Shown here: positions 15,846 to 23,529 of the stretch, one piece after another
Layout of the letters: every line of letters starts with the position of its first letter
Position numbering within the stretch: the stretch's first letter is position 1
NCBI GenBank assembly: GCA_947467315.1
Contig: CANIID010000015.1
Coordinates: forward strand, 1 to 33,864
DNA: 33,864 bases
Source: Betaproteobacteria bacterium
GTDB lineage: Bacteria; Pseudomonadota; Gammaproteobacteria; Burkholderiales; SG8-41
Direction of reading: 5' to 3'
The notes under the pieces: generated by a model
Database searches by the model: none
What the model was told of the DNA's origin: nothing
Seen by the model: only the letters and a program-made list of their open reading frames with translations
Position numbers and translations under genes: made by a program

Positions 15846-17015
15846 ATGAGCGTCAAAGGTAAAGCCTACATCGTAGGCGCTTACGAGCATCCGCTGCGAA
15901 AAGCGCCGAACCACTCCGTGTCGCAATTGCACGCCGAATGCGCTAAAGGCGCGCTCGAAGACGCAGGTCTCACCAAGAACGATATCGACGGCTATTTTTG
16001 TGCGGGTGATGCGCCGGGCGCCAACGTCTGGAGCATGGCCAACTACATGAACCTGAAGCAGTTAAAGCACGTCGACTCCACCGACATGGGCGGCTGCTCA
16101 TATCTGGTGCATGTCGCGCACGCCGCCGAAGCCATTGCTGCCGGCAAGTGCAAAGTGGCACTCATCACACTCGCCGGTCGCCCCAACTCGGAAGGCAGCT
16201 CGGGCACGCAGGTGCGCGACCGCGGTGCGAACCTGCCCGACGCGCCGTTTGAAATGCCCTACAGCCCGGTGACGGTGAACCTTTACGCCATGTGCGCCAT
16301 GCGTCACATGTACGAATACGGCACCACCAGCGAACAACTCGCATGGGTAAAAGTGGCGGCGTCGCATCACGCGCAGCACAACCCGAATGCGATGCTGCGC
16401 GACGTGGTCACGGTCGAACAAGTCGTCAACTCGCCGATGATCTCCGACCCGTTGCATCGTCTGGATTGCTGCGTGGTCAGCGACGGCGGCGGCGCCGTGA
16501 TCGTGGCCAGCCCTGAAATCGCGAAAAGTCTGAAGCGCCCGCTGGTGAAAATTACCGGCACCGGCGAATCCACCAAAGGCCAGTTTGCCGGCGATGTCGA
16601 TCTGGTTTACTCCGGTGCAGCCTGGACCGGCCCGCGCGCCTTCGAGATGGCAGGCTGCAAACCCTCGGACATTAAATACGCGTCGATCTACGACAGCTTC
16701 ACCATCACCGTGGTGATGCAACTTGAAGACCTGGGCTTCTGCAAAAAAGGCGACGGCGGCAAGTTCGTCTCCGATGGCAACCTGATTTCCGGCACCGGCA
16801 AACTGCCGTTCAACACCGACGGCGGCGGCCTGTGCAACAACCATCCGGCCAATCGCGGCGGCATGACCAAGATCCTCGAAGCGGTGCGCCAACTGCGTGG
16901 CGAAGCGCATCCGGCGGTGCAGGTCAAAAATTGCAACATCGCGCTCGCGCACGGCACCGGCGGCTCCCTTGGGCACCGTCACGGCAGCGCCACACTCATC
17001 ATGGAAAGGGAGTAA
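15846..17015 (+). CDS. Thiolase-family protein (SCP2/lipid-transfer type)
   Basis: A 389-residue thiolase-fold protein of the SCP2-thiolase branch, first gene of a rightward catabolic operon. AAGGGGA precedes ATG 15846. C84 in DMGGCSYLVHVAHAAEAI occupies the nucleophile position. The C-terminal HPANRGGMTKILEAVRQLRG and AHGTGGSLGHRHGSATLIM replace the classical thiolase CxGxG block, so the second catalytic cysteine is missing. This pattern, together with a DUF35 zinc-ribbon partner just downstream, is typical of non-classical thiolases and of Ltp2-like aldolases that release a side chain from acyl-CoA. It probably acts on an acyl-CoA in beta-oxidation-like degradation. Acetyl-CoA acetyltransferase activity should not be assumed. 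Confidence 0.9.
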   Translation: MSVKGKAYIVGAYEHPLRKAPNHSVSQLHAECAKGALEDAGLTKNDIDGYFCAGDAPGANVWSMANYMNLKQLKHVDSTDMGGCSYLVHVAHAAEAIAAGKCKVALITLAGRPNSEGSSGTQVRDRGANLPDAPFEMPYSPVTVNLYAMCAMRHMYEYGTTSEQLAWVKVAASHHAQHNPNAMLRDVVTVEQVVNSPMISDPLHRLDCCVVSDGGGAVIVASPEIAKSLKRPLVKITGTGESTKGQFAGDVDLVYSGAAWTGPRAFEMAGCKPSDIKYASIYDSFTITVVMQLEDLGFCKKGDGGKFVSDGNLISGTGKLPFNTDGGGLCNNHPANRGGMTKILEAVRQLRGEAHPAVQVKNCNIALAHGTGGSLGHRHGSATLIMERE

Positions 17016-17018
17016 CTC

Positions 17019-17420
17019 ATGGCCACCCCAGCACAAGACAGAAAACTGCGCGACCCGTCGCTGAACCCCGGCGACCAGCCCTACTTCGACGCCTGTGCCG
17101 AAGGCAAGTTGCTGATTAAAAAATGCGGCGACTGCGGCAAAGTGCATCACTACCCGCGCGCGCTGTGCCCGCACTGCTTCAGCGGCAAAGTGGATTGGCT
17201 GCAAACCAAAGGCACCGGCGTGATCTACACCTATAGCGTCACGCGCCGCGGCGGCCCCGTGCCGTACGCCATTGGCTACGTCACGCTCGACGAAGGCCCG
17301 AAGATGATGACCAACTTCGTCGATTGCGATTTGGATGCACTGAAAATCGGCCAGAAAGTGAAAGTGGTGTTCAAGAAAACCGAGAACGGCTCCTCGGTGC
17401 CGATGTTTACGCCGGCGTAG
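17019..17420 (+). CDS. Zinc-ribbon OB-fold protein (DUF35 type), thiolase partner
   Basis: A 133-residue protein starting 3 nt after the thiolase stop codon, so it is translationally linked. N-terminal helix PGDQPYFDACAEGKLLIKKC leads into a rubredoxin-like zinc ribbon with C36, C39, C50 and C53 (CGDC...CPHC). An OB-fold follows: GTGVIYTYSVTRRGGPVPYAIGYVTLDEGPKMMTNFVD. Proteins of this type bind SCP2-type thiolases or acyl-CoA hydratases and complete their acyl-CoA site. Its exact adjacency makes a two-subunit complex with the 15846 product very likely. Confidence 0.93.
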   Translation: MATPAQDRKLRDPSLNPGDQPYFDACAEGKLLIKKCGDCGKVHHYPRALCPHCFSGKVDWLQTKGTGVIYTYSVTRRGGPVPYAIGYVTLDEGPKMMTNFVDCDLDALKIGQKVKVVFKKTENGSSVPMFTPA

Positions 17421-17442
17421 TAACTCACTCCCCAAAGAAACG

Positions 17443-17470
17443 CCCTCTCCCCGTTCTTACGGGGAGAGGG
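17443..17470. repeat. GC-rich hairpin repeat inside the thiolase operon
   Basis: CCCTCTCCCCGT (17443-17454), loop TCTT, ACGGGGAGAGGG (17459-17470): a perfect 12-bp stem with no T tract. It belongs to the same pyrimidine-rich family as 7095-7139. It may be an RNA processing or stability element between the zinc-ribbon and MaoC genes. Confidence 0.65.
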
Positions 17471-17519
17471 GGGGAGGGGCGGCAGCAAAGAGCTTTTAGC
17501 GCGCATCCCCATCTGCCAC

Positions 17520-17984
17520 ATGCAAAAACCAGCCGTCCTCGAAGCCATGCGCCGCGACATCGGGCAAGAATCCGAGCCGGGCGATTGGCACGTGATGACG
17601 CAGCAATGGATCGACGATTACGTTGATCTCACCGGCGAAACCGGCTGGATCCATACCGATGTCGAACGCAGCAAACAATCCAAACTCGGCAACACCATCG
17701 CGCCCGGCAACATGGGCATCGCCATCCTGCCGAAACTGAGCCGCGCGATTTCGCCGTACAGCCGCTACCCACGCAAATATTCACTCAATCAAGGCTGGGA
17801 CCGCATCCGCTTTTTGCAGCCCTTGCTCACCGGCTCGCGCATCCGCGCACGCTCGAAACTGCTGGCGATCGAAGAACGCCCCGATGGCTCATTGCGCGTG
17901 GAAGTCGAATTCCGCATCGAAGTGGAAGGCAGCGACAAACCGTGGCTCACGGGTGTGAAAGTCGGACGGTTCTTTTTTGAATAA
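17520..17984 (+). CDS. MaoC-like hotdog-fold hydratase
   Basis: A 154-residue hotdog-fold protein of the MaoC / (R)-specific enoyl-CoA hydratase family. The motif WIDDYVDLTGETGWIHTDVERSK holds the expected catalytic Asp and His (D36, H45), and NTIAPGNMGIAILPKL is the usual following helix. The C-terminal strands (IRARSKLLAIEERPDGSLRVEVEFRIE) complete the fold. It probably hydrates an enoyl-CoA in the same pathway as the thiolase pair. The next gene begins close to its stop codon: an in-frame TTG at 17977 overlaps it, and the preferred ATG is at 17995. Confidence 0.9.
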   Translation: MQKPAVLEAMRRDIGQESEPGDWHVMTQQWIDDYVDLTGETGWIHTDVERSKQSKLGNTIAPGNMGIAILPKLSRAISPYSRYPRKYSLNQGWDRIRFLQPLLTGSRIRARSKLLAIEERPDGSLRVEVEFRIEVEGSDKPWLTGVKVGRFFFE

Positions 17985-17994
17985 GCGCCTGTAT

Positions 17995-18966
17995 ATGAGT
18001 CTGCGAGTAGCAGTCGCCGCAGCAGTGCTGCTCGGCATGCCCGCCATTACACGAGCGCAAACCGACGCTTACCCGAGCAAGCCCATTCGCGTGCTGGTGC
18101 CCTCGCCGCCCGGCGGCAGCAATGACGGCGTGGCGCGCATTATTTCCGCCGGCCTGAATCAAAGTCTCGGGCGGCCCATCGTGATCGACAACCGCGCGGG
18201 CGGCGGCGTGATCGCTTCCGAACTGGTGGCGCGGGCGCGAGCCGACGGTTACACGTTGCTGTTTGCCTTTGCCGCGTTCACCATCACGCCGTTTCTGCAT
18301 ATCAAGCCGCCCTACGATGTGTTGAAGGATTTCGCGCCGATCAGCGAGGTCGCAGATCAGCCGTTGTTTCTCATCGTCCATCCCAGCGTGCAGGCGAACA
18401 CCATCAAGGAATTGATCGCGCTGTCGAAATCGAGCCCCGGCGGTCTCCTGGCGGGATTCACCCAACCCGGCAGCTCGACGCATCTGGCAGCCGAAATCTT
18501 CAAACTCAAAACCGACACCACGAAAAGCATCACGTCGGTGAGCTACAAAGGCGGCTCTGCGGCGCAGATCGCGCTGCTGTCGGGTGAAGTGCAAATTTCG
18601 TTCCTCACCGCCACGGCAATGCTGCCGCAAATCAAAACCGGCAAGATCAAAGTCATCGCCACCTCGGCGTCGAAGCGCGTGCGCTATCTGCCCGACGTGC
18701 CCACCTTCGAGGAAGCCGGCGTCACCGGCGTGGAGGCATCGCCATGGCAAGGGCTGCTGGCCCCCGCTGGCACGCCACGCGCCATCATCAACCAGTTACA
18801 CGGCGAAATCGTCAAGCTGCTGAAGCGCCCCGAAACGGTGGAGCGCCTCGCGTCGTTGGGCGGCGATCCGGTTGGTAGCTCGCCTGCCGAATTTCGTGCC
18901 AAGCTGGAGCGTGAACTCAACGCCTTCGCAAAAGTGATTCCCGCGCTGGGCTTGCAGCGGCAATGA
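17995..18966 (+). CDS. Bug/TctC-family substrate-binding protein 6
   Basis: A 323-residue exported binding protein and last gene of the thiolase operon. ATG 17995 is preferred because it starts directly before a clean signal peptide (MSLRVAVAAAVLLGMPAITRAQ). Blocks: KPIRVLVPSPPGGSNDGVAR, PIVIDNRAGGGVIASE, ADGYTLLFAFA, PPYDVLKDFAPISE and GFTQPGSSTHLAAEIF. The residue after the glycine loop is Asn (SND) rather than the usual Thr or Ser-Asp arrangement, a small change near the carboxylate pocket. Its position after three acyl-CoA enzymes suggests that its ligand is the acid degraded by them. An 8-bp hairpin without T tract (GCAGCGCC/GGCGCTGC, 18985-19006) follows. Confidence 0.93.
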   Translation: MSLRVAVAAAVLLGMPAITRAQTDAYPSKPIRVLVPSPPGGSNDGVARIISAGLNQSLGRPIVIDNRAGGGVIASELVARARADGYTLLFAFAAFTITPFLHIKPPYDVLKDFAPISEVADQPLFLIVHPSVQANTIKELIALSKSSPGGLLAGFTQPGSSTHLAAEIFKLKTDTTKSITSVSYKGGSAAQIALLSGEVQISFLTATAMLPQIKTGKIKVIATSASKRVRYLPDVPTFEEAGVTGVEASPWQGLLAPAGTPRAIINQLHGEIVKLLKRPETVERLASLGGDPVGSSPAEFRAKLERELNAFAKVIPALGLQRQ

Positions 18967-19037
18967 TGTGCCAGGAACGCTACCGCAGCGCCTCGCACGG
19001 CGCTGCCCGCAAACCATGCAAGTACTCACTCACAAAT

Positions 19038-19063
19038 AAATATCAATAAAAACAAATACTTAC
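19038..19063 (-). repeat. AT-rich dispersed element, copy 4
   Basis: On the minus strand it reads GTAAGTATTTGTTTTTATTG then ATATTT, the closest match to the consensus. It lies between binding protein 6 and the LOG-family gene. Confidence 0.62.
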
Positions 19064-19119
19064 ATTGCCATTCGGTCTGTTATGCTGCGCTTGCCAACCC
19101 AATCCGCAGAGGAACCCCT

Positions 19120-19935
19120 ATGACCGACACCATCCCCAAGGCCTACCGTAACGAAGCCTTTCTCAACAGCCGCGACGGCCGAGCGCTGCGCATACTCGCC
19201 GAGTATCTTGAGCCAAAAAGCCGCTTCGAGCACGACAACATCGACGACACCGTGGTGTTCATGGGCTCGGCGCGCACGCTGTCACGCGAGCGGGCCGAGG
19301 CTGCGCTTAAAAAAGCCGAGGCCGATGGCCAATCGGGCAGCGAGCTCGCCGCCGCGCAGATGGCGTTAAAAATGTCCGTCTATTACGAGGCCGCGCGCAC
19401 GCTGGCGCACCGCCTCACGGACTGGTCCAAGGCGCTCGACAGCATCGAAAAGCGCTTCGTAGTCTGCACCGGCGGCGGCCCCGGCATCATGGAGGCCGCG
19501 AACCGCGGCGCTGCCGAAGCGCGCGGCGTGAATGTCGGGCTCACCATCTCGCTGCCGATGGAAGAATTCGACAACCCTTACATCACGCACGGCATGGCGT
19601 TTCACTTTCACTATTTTTTCATGCGCAAGTTCTGGTTTTATTATCTTGCCAAGGCAGTGATCGTAATGCCCGGCGGCTACGGCACCCTCGACGAACTGTT
19701 TGAACTGCTGACGCTGGTGCAAACGCACAAGATGAGAAAGCCCATGCCCATCGTGTTGTTCGGCACCGAGTACTGGCGCGAAGTCATCAACTTCGACGCG
19801 CTGGTAAAGCACGGCATGATCAACGCCGCCGATGTATCGCTGGTGTATCGCACTGATTCGGTGGATGAGGCTTATGACTTTCTCGTTAAACACCTCACCG
19901 CCGATGCGATCGGCAAGCCAGGAGCGATGCTATAG
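19120..19935 (+). CDS. LOG-family (lysine-decarboxylase-like Rossmann) protein
   Basis: A 271-residue protein of the LOG / TIGR00730 family. Well-studied members are nucleoside 5'-monophosphate phosphoribohydrolases, such as the cytokinin-activating LOG enzymes and the PpnN nucleosidase. The diagnostic motifs are present: GGGPGIMEAANRGAAE from residue 118 and PGGYGTLDELFE from residue 184. The N-terminal 75 residues, with VVFMGSARTLSRERAEAALKKAE, form an extension beyond the small LOG core of roughly 190 residues. Many databases mislabel this family lysine decarboxylase; no PLP site is present. Its ATG follows GAGGAACCCCT. It is probably monocistronic. Confidence 0.93.
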   Translation: MTDTIPKAYRNEAFLNSRDGRALRILAEYLEPKSRFEHDNIDDTVVFMGSARTLSRERAEAALKKAEADGQSGSELAAAQMALKMSVYYEAARTLAHRLTDWSKALDSIEKRFVVCTGGGPGIMEAANRGAAEARGVNVGLTISLPMEEFDNPYITHGMAFHFHYFFMRKFWFYYLAKAVIVMPGGYGTLDELFELLTLVQTHKMRKPMPIVLFGTEYWREVINFDALVKHGMINAADVSLVYRTDSVDEAYDFLVKHLTADAIGKPGAML

Positions 19936-20275
19936 GGTGCCGTGGCGCCAACGCGAGGTTCCCGCTAGAATCGCAGGGCTGCGACACGGGATGCCTCCTT
20001 TTTGTGACATACGTTACACTGGCGCACAATGAATTGACGGCATATCTTGACGGCAGCACGGATATGAGAACAATGTAGCCGTAGAGCGGAGCTGACCTGC
20101 ACTACAGAATACCGACACGCGTTGATGGACTTGCATGATCTGCGAGCCATGGCCTGCGGCTGAATTTCGGGATTGGGCTATGGCATCGTGAAGATCAGCA
20201 ACGTGACGCAGCTCCGGGCCAGAGCTAACCGGAGCGATAGTATTATTTCGTTCGTTTTCAAAGCAGAGGGACGCT
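19936..20275. other. Intergenic region without a gene; possible promoter
   Basis: No coding frame is credible here. It contains a CRP-like half-palindrome (20003-20018) and a possible promoter (TTGACG at 20047-20052, 16-nt spacer, AACAAT at 20069-20074) that could drive the small gene at 20276 with a leader of about 195 nt. No tRNA fold was recognised. Confidence 0.35.
20003..20018 (+). promoter_or_regulatory. CRP/FNR-family-like operator candidate
   Basis: TGTGA-CATACG-TTACA matches the TGTGA-N6-TCACA pattern at 9 of 10 positions. It lies about 29 nt upstream of a possible -35 box. A single match may be chance. Confidence 0.3.
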
Positions 20276-20617
20276 ATGCCATACGTGATCCGAAACAGCG
20301 CGGGAAAAATAGTACAGGTGATTGAAGAATCCGTATCCGGCGCCTACGAAACGTTGCCCGAGGACTCCCCCGAGCTTCAGGAATACAACGAGGCACGCGA
20401 GCCCGGCCCCCATACCTTGCGCATGCAACTGGTGGAGACCGATCAGGGCATGGCGCGCCTGGTAGACGACTTGATCGACTTGCTGATTGCAAAACATATC
20501 ATCCAGTTCACCGAACTGCCGCCGGCGGCCGGCGCCAAATATCTGCAGCGGCAGACAAAACGCAAGAAACTCAGTGCCATAGACAGTCTCGTTGACAACG
20601 ACAAAGCGCTTTTCTGA
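20276..20617 (+). CDS. Conserved small protein of the 'tryptophan synthase beta-like' type
   Basis: A 113-residue protein starting MPYVIRNSAGKIVQVIEESVSG and containing TDQGMARLVDDLIDLLIAKHIIQFTELPPAA, then a basic segment and a short acidic end. From memory this matches a small proteobacterial family that databases call tryptophan synthase subunit beta-like. That name is misleading: the protein is far too short and has no PLP lysine motif. Its function is unknown. An AGAGGGA ribosome-binding site precedes ATG 20276. No operon partner is obvious; the next gene on the strand starts 126 nt later. Confidence 0.8.
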   Translation: MPYVIRNSAGKIVQVIEESVSGAYETLPEDSPELQEYNEAREPGPHTLRMQLVETDQGMARLVDDLIDLLIAKHIIQFTELPPAAGAKYLQRQTKRKKLSAIDSLVDNDKALF

Positions 20618-20743
20618 CGTTGTGACGCAGGCGCGGGATTGTCGTACAGTCGCCGTTGTTTACCCCATGCGGGCGCCCGATAGAAAACCGCCTCGCGCAC
20701 CAACCACGCACGGCCTCAATTGCCGCACCCGGAAAGAAATCTC

Positions 20744-21082
20744 ATGATCAAGCCCGAACCGCTGTTCCCATCCGCCGCTCAATGCCCTGAATGCAGCAAA
20801 AAAATACGCATCAAGTGGGCATCCCCGCGCGAAGTATTCGGCGGATGCAATGGCCTCGGCTACATGAAATGCCTGCACTGCGGCGCTAACCATGTGCGCG
20901 CCGTCGGCACTGAAGACGCTATTCAGGTAACGTCGCAGTTGTTTGCCGCGCAATACGATGCGGCGTGTGGTCACGACCATGGGCATGAGGGCCATGAGCA
21001 CCATGAAGGCCACGATCACAATCATGGCATTGCCATCGTTCCCGGCAGCGATAAATTCGCTTATATCAAACTGCCGGGTTAA
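20744..21082 (+). CDS. Small zinc-ribbon protein with a His-rich metal-binding tail
   Basis: A 112-residue protein I do not recognise as a named family. Its N-terminal half has two CxxC pairs (C14-C17, C43-C46), with C35 and H49 nearby, consistent with one structural zinc ribbon. Residues 77-94 form a run of His alternating with Gly, Glu and Asp (HDHGHEGHEHHEGHDHNH), ten His in 18 residues, like the tails of nickel, zinc or cobalt chaperones. No signal peptide or membrane segment is seen, so cytosolic metal storage or delivery is plausible. Start ATG 20744 has GGAAAG upstream. It converges on a metallo-beta-lactamase-fold gene 33 nt away. Confidence 0.78.
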   Translation: MIKPEPLFPSAAQCPECSKKIRIKWASPREVFGGCNGLGYMKCLHCGANHVRAVGTEDAIQVTSQLFAAQYDAACGHDHGHEGHEHHEGHDHNHGIAIVPGSDKFAYIKLPG

Positions 21083-21114
21083 GACATCGATGGCGCTGCT
21101 GGCGCCATGGCGCT

Positions 21115-22131
21115 CTACGGCAGTTGCGAGTAAGCGCGCGTAGCCAGCAAATGAACACGCAACGGCTGATCCCAGTCCGGGTACTTCGCAGCAAATTCAT
21201 TGCGCAGGGTCACTGCGGTTTCGTCGGACGATTTTCCCTGCGCCTTCAACGCCACCACGCGCGCGCGCAGCGAGGTTAGGAATTCGCGATACGCGGAGAT
21301 GATCGACGCATCGCCCATGCCATAGTGCGCGCCGACAACTTGGGACGGATGCAACGCCGCCATGGCATCAAGACTGGCAAGCCATTTGTCGACGCTGGAT
21401 TGCGGCGCCGTGTAGGCCGGAAACGCCTTTTTCATCGCGAGATCGCCGGAGAACACCACCGCATCGCCTTCGATGAAGATCGCAGTATCGCCGAGCGTAT
21501 GCCCGTGTCCCAGCCAAATAAGCCGGATGCGCACGCCGCCGAGATCCAGTGTTTTCTCGCGATCAAAGGTTTCAGTCGGCTCACGAAAACCCTTAACCTC
21601 CTTCAGCAGATCGGCAAGCTCGGCAGATCGCGCGCTGAACTCCGCCACCCATTTCATGCCGGCTTCCTGGATATCCCGCTGCTGCTCCACCGCACGAACA
21701 ATTTTGGTATGGGGCGGAAACGCCAGCTCGCCCGTGGTGTGCTCCGGATGAATATGCGTGGTCACCAGATAAAGCTCGCCACCCTTGCTCACCTTGGCGG
21801 CTTCGCGCAAAACGGCCTGGCCGCTTTTTAAACCCATGCCCGGATCGATAATCAGCGTCGCACGGCTGCCGACAACGATGCCGACGTTCGGCACGCCACG
21901 GCGGTTTTCATCCGGGATCACATACACGTGCGGCGAAATCTTGATCGTCTTGCCTTCCTTGACGACCGGAAGGTCCGTGTAGTCGCGCTGCGCCAAGGCC
22001 GGGGAGTTCGCGAAAGCAGCACAAGCCAGCATGGCGAGGCAAACCGTATGTCGCCAACGCGGATGGGCAATGGATTGCGCCGTCAGCGCACGCGCGCCAC
22101 GCAGGGCAGTCGGATTGGGGCGATGGTTCAT
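21115..22131 (-). CDS. Exported metallo-beta-lactamase-fold hydrolase with HxHxEH motif
   Basis: A 338-residue MBL-fold protein. ATG 22131 is chosen because GGAGGG precedes it; an ATG nine codons upstream lacks one. A long signal peptide with hydrophobic core HTVCLAMLACAAFANSPALAQ indicates export. The metal motif reads H126-I-H128-P-E130-H131: the usual Asp of HxHxDH is Glu. Later blocks GHGHTLGDTAIFI and AVVFSGDLAMKKAFP match the next metal-binding loops, and VVGAHYGMGD supplies a further His. The architecture is like exported quinoprotein-relay or SoxH-type MBL proteins. The Asp-to-Glu change may alter the metal site without abolishing it. Substrate unknown. Confidence 0.88.
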   Translation of the reverse strand: MNHRPNPTALRGARALTAQSIAHPRWRHTVCLAMLACAAFANSPALAQRDYTDLPVVKEGKTIKISPHVYVIPDENRRGVPNVGIVVGSRATLIIDPGMGLKSGQAVLREAAKVSKGGELYLVTTHIHPEHTTGELAFPPHTKIVRAVEQQRDIQEAGMKWVAEFSARSAELADLLKEVKGFREPTETFDREKTLDLGGVRIRLIWLGHGHTLGDTAIFIEGDAVVFSGDLAMKKAFPAYTAPQSSVDKWLASLDAMAALHPSQVVGAHYGMGDASIISAYREFLTSLRARVVALKAQGKSSDETAVTLRNEFAAKYPDWDQPLRVHLLATRAYSQLP

Positions 22132-22257
22132 TTTTCCCTCCTTATCATCGGCGCGCATTGTGCCATCGTAAAACGTTGGCGATTGCGGATCGGGCTTGAG
22201 ACGAGTGCAAACTCATGAAGCTGTTTTGCGATAGCTACTTTAGTTACGGCAGGCACG

Positions 22258-23274
22258 CTAGCAGCCAGCCACGCACTTGCCTTTGCCGTCAAACTCCATA
22301 GTGCGTCCGCTGATGGCCAGGTGAGCAGGCGGCTTCAGTTGCTTGATCAGCGCCGCAGTTCGCGAAATGGGACGCAGCTTGCCGCCTTCGGTTACGGGCT
22401 CGTTCGGATGTGTGATGATCACTGACGCGGGCCGTATCAGCTCGTTGATCGCATGCGCGCCTGACACGAAGATGCCGGGATTCACGCCGAGATTGAGCAC
22501 GGCAAGGTTGGCCTTGTGGAACTCGCTCACCACCGTTTTCATTTCGGAATGAATGCCGGTGTCGCCCGAGAGGTAGGCCACCAGCCCATTGGTGAACTTG
22601 ACCACGAAGCCCGTGGCCGGGCCGTACTCAAGTACGGAGCCGTCCGCCTTCATGAGCGCCCGTTGCGCCTCGGAGAGCAGCGCAGGCGGCGCGTTGTTCA
22701 CGTGCGAGGCGTACACGATGGTGATTTCCACCCCTTGCGCCGCGTCGGCGCCCTTCGCGATAAAAACGCCACCCAAATCCGCTTGCGAGCTGCATATGGT
22801 CGCCACCGGCACCGTGGTAACGCCAGCCGTTTGCGGGCAGAACTCTATCGGCTTGCCGCCGAGAATGCCCTGAACCTTGTTGCCGACGAATCCGCCCATG
22901 GCGCGCGTCATCACCATCGCAGCCTTCTTCTCGGCAACCACTTCGGCGGTGGTGGAATTCGGCGCGGGCACCCGCTCCGAGTTTGCGCACGTGCCGGCGC
23001 CCGGCGCCTTCAGCTTGAGATCACCGACGTGATCGCCGTGCATGTGCGAGAGCAGCACCATATGAATCGTGCCCAGTCGCGGATCGTCGCCGCTGGTCAC
23101 GTTGTGCGCTGGGTCGTAGAGAAAGCGCACACCGGTCGGATCCTCGAAAATGATCGCGCGATCATTCGCGCATAACTCGCCAGGGTGCGAGCCGACCGGC
23201 GTTATTTTTACGTTCTGGGCTAGCGCCGGAAGTGTGGCAAGAGCCAAGGTGATTGCTGCAAGCGTGGTTTTCAT
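22258..23274 (-). CDS. Exported metallo-beta-lactamase-fold hydrolase 2
   Basis: A 338-residue protein starting at ATG 23274, which has CTGGAG just upstream and leads into the signal peptide MKTTLAAITLALATLPALAQ. The metal motif is intact: SHMHGDHVGD with H77, H79, D81 and H82. Other ligand loops are AYLSGDTGIHSEM and VIITHPNEPV. The scaffold resembles the UlaG / YtnP-like or L-ascorbate-lactonase side of the MBL superfamily more than the neighbour at 21115, so the two are distant paralogues and not a recent duplication. A cluster of Cys (TCANSERV, EFCPQTA, ATICSS, KCVAGC) could form disulfides in the periplasm. Substrate unknown. Confidence 0.88.
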   Translation of the reverse strand: MKTTLAAITLALATLPALAQNVKITPVGSHPGELCANDRAIIFEDPTGVRFLYDPAHNVTSGDDPRLGTIHMVLLSHMHGDHVGDLKLKAPGAGTCANSERVPAPNSTTAEVVAEKKAAMVMTRAMGGFVGNKVQGILGGKPIEFCPQTAGVTTVPVATICSSQADLGGVFIAKGADAAQGVEITIVYASHVNNAPPALLSEAQRALMKADGSVLEYGPATGFVVKFTNGLVAYLSGDTGIHSEMKTVVSEFHKANLAVLNLGVNPGIFVSGAHAINELIRPASVIITHPNEPVTEGGKLRPISRTAALIKQLKPPAHLAISGRTMEFDGKGKCVAGC

Positions 23275-23529
23275 GAGATTTCTCCAGGAATGTGGGTAGT
23301 AGGCATTTTGGCGCGTTGATTTGAGCCGCATGGTATCCGCCCTTCGCCGTGACACCGCAGCAGCATTGGGTGTCTGCAGATAGCCAAATACAGGTTCAAA
23401 ACGAATAATACTCACAACACACACTTTTTTAAAAGCGGGGAACATCCCTTTCTGGCCGACGGGTCACCGAAGTAGCGTCAGAGTCGGAATCGGTTGACAC
23501 TCCGTGCCGCCCGCAGCCCACGAGGGGCA

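Noticed and set aside
16098-17435. Long open frame (445 codons) on the minus strand opposite the thiolase and zinc-ribbon genes
   Set aside because: It is the mirror of two well-supported genes in GC-rich DNA. It has no coherent domain and its composition (many His, Arg, Ala) is typical of antisense frames.
19936-20275. Search for a tRNA (including tRNA-Sec) in the gene-free region
   Set aside because: No TΨC-like GTTCGA block or acceptor-stem pairing was found.
20276-20617. Tryptophan synthase beta activity for the small protein
   Set aside because: 113 residues, no PLP lysine or glycine-rich loop; the database-style name reflects history, not function.
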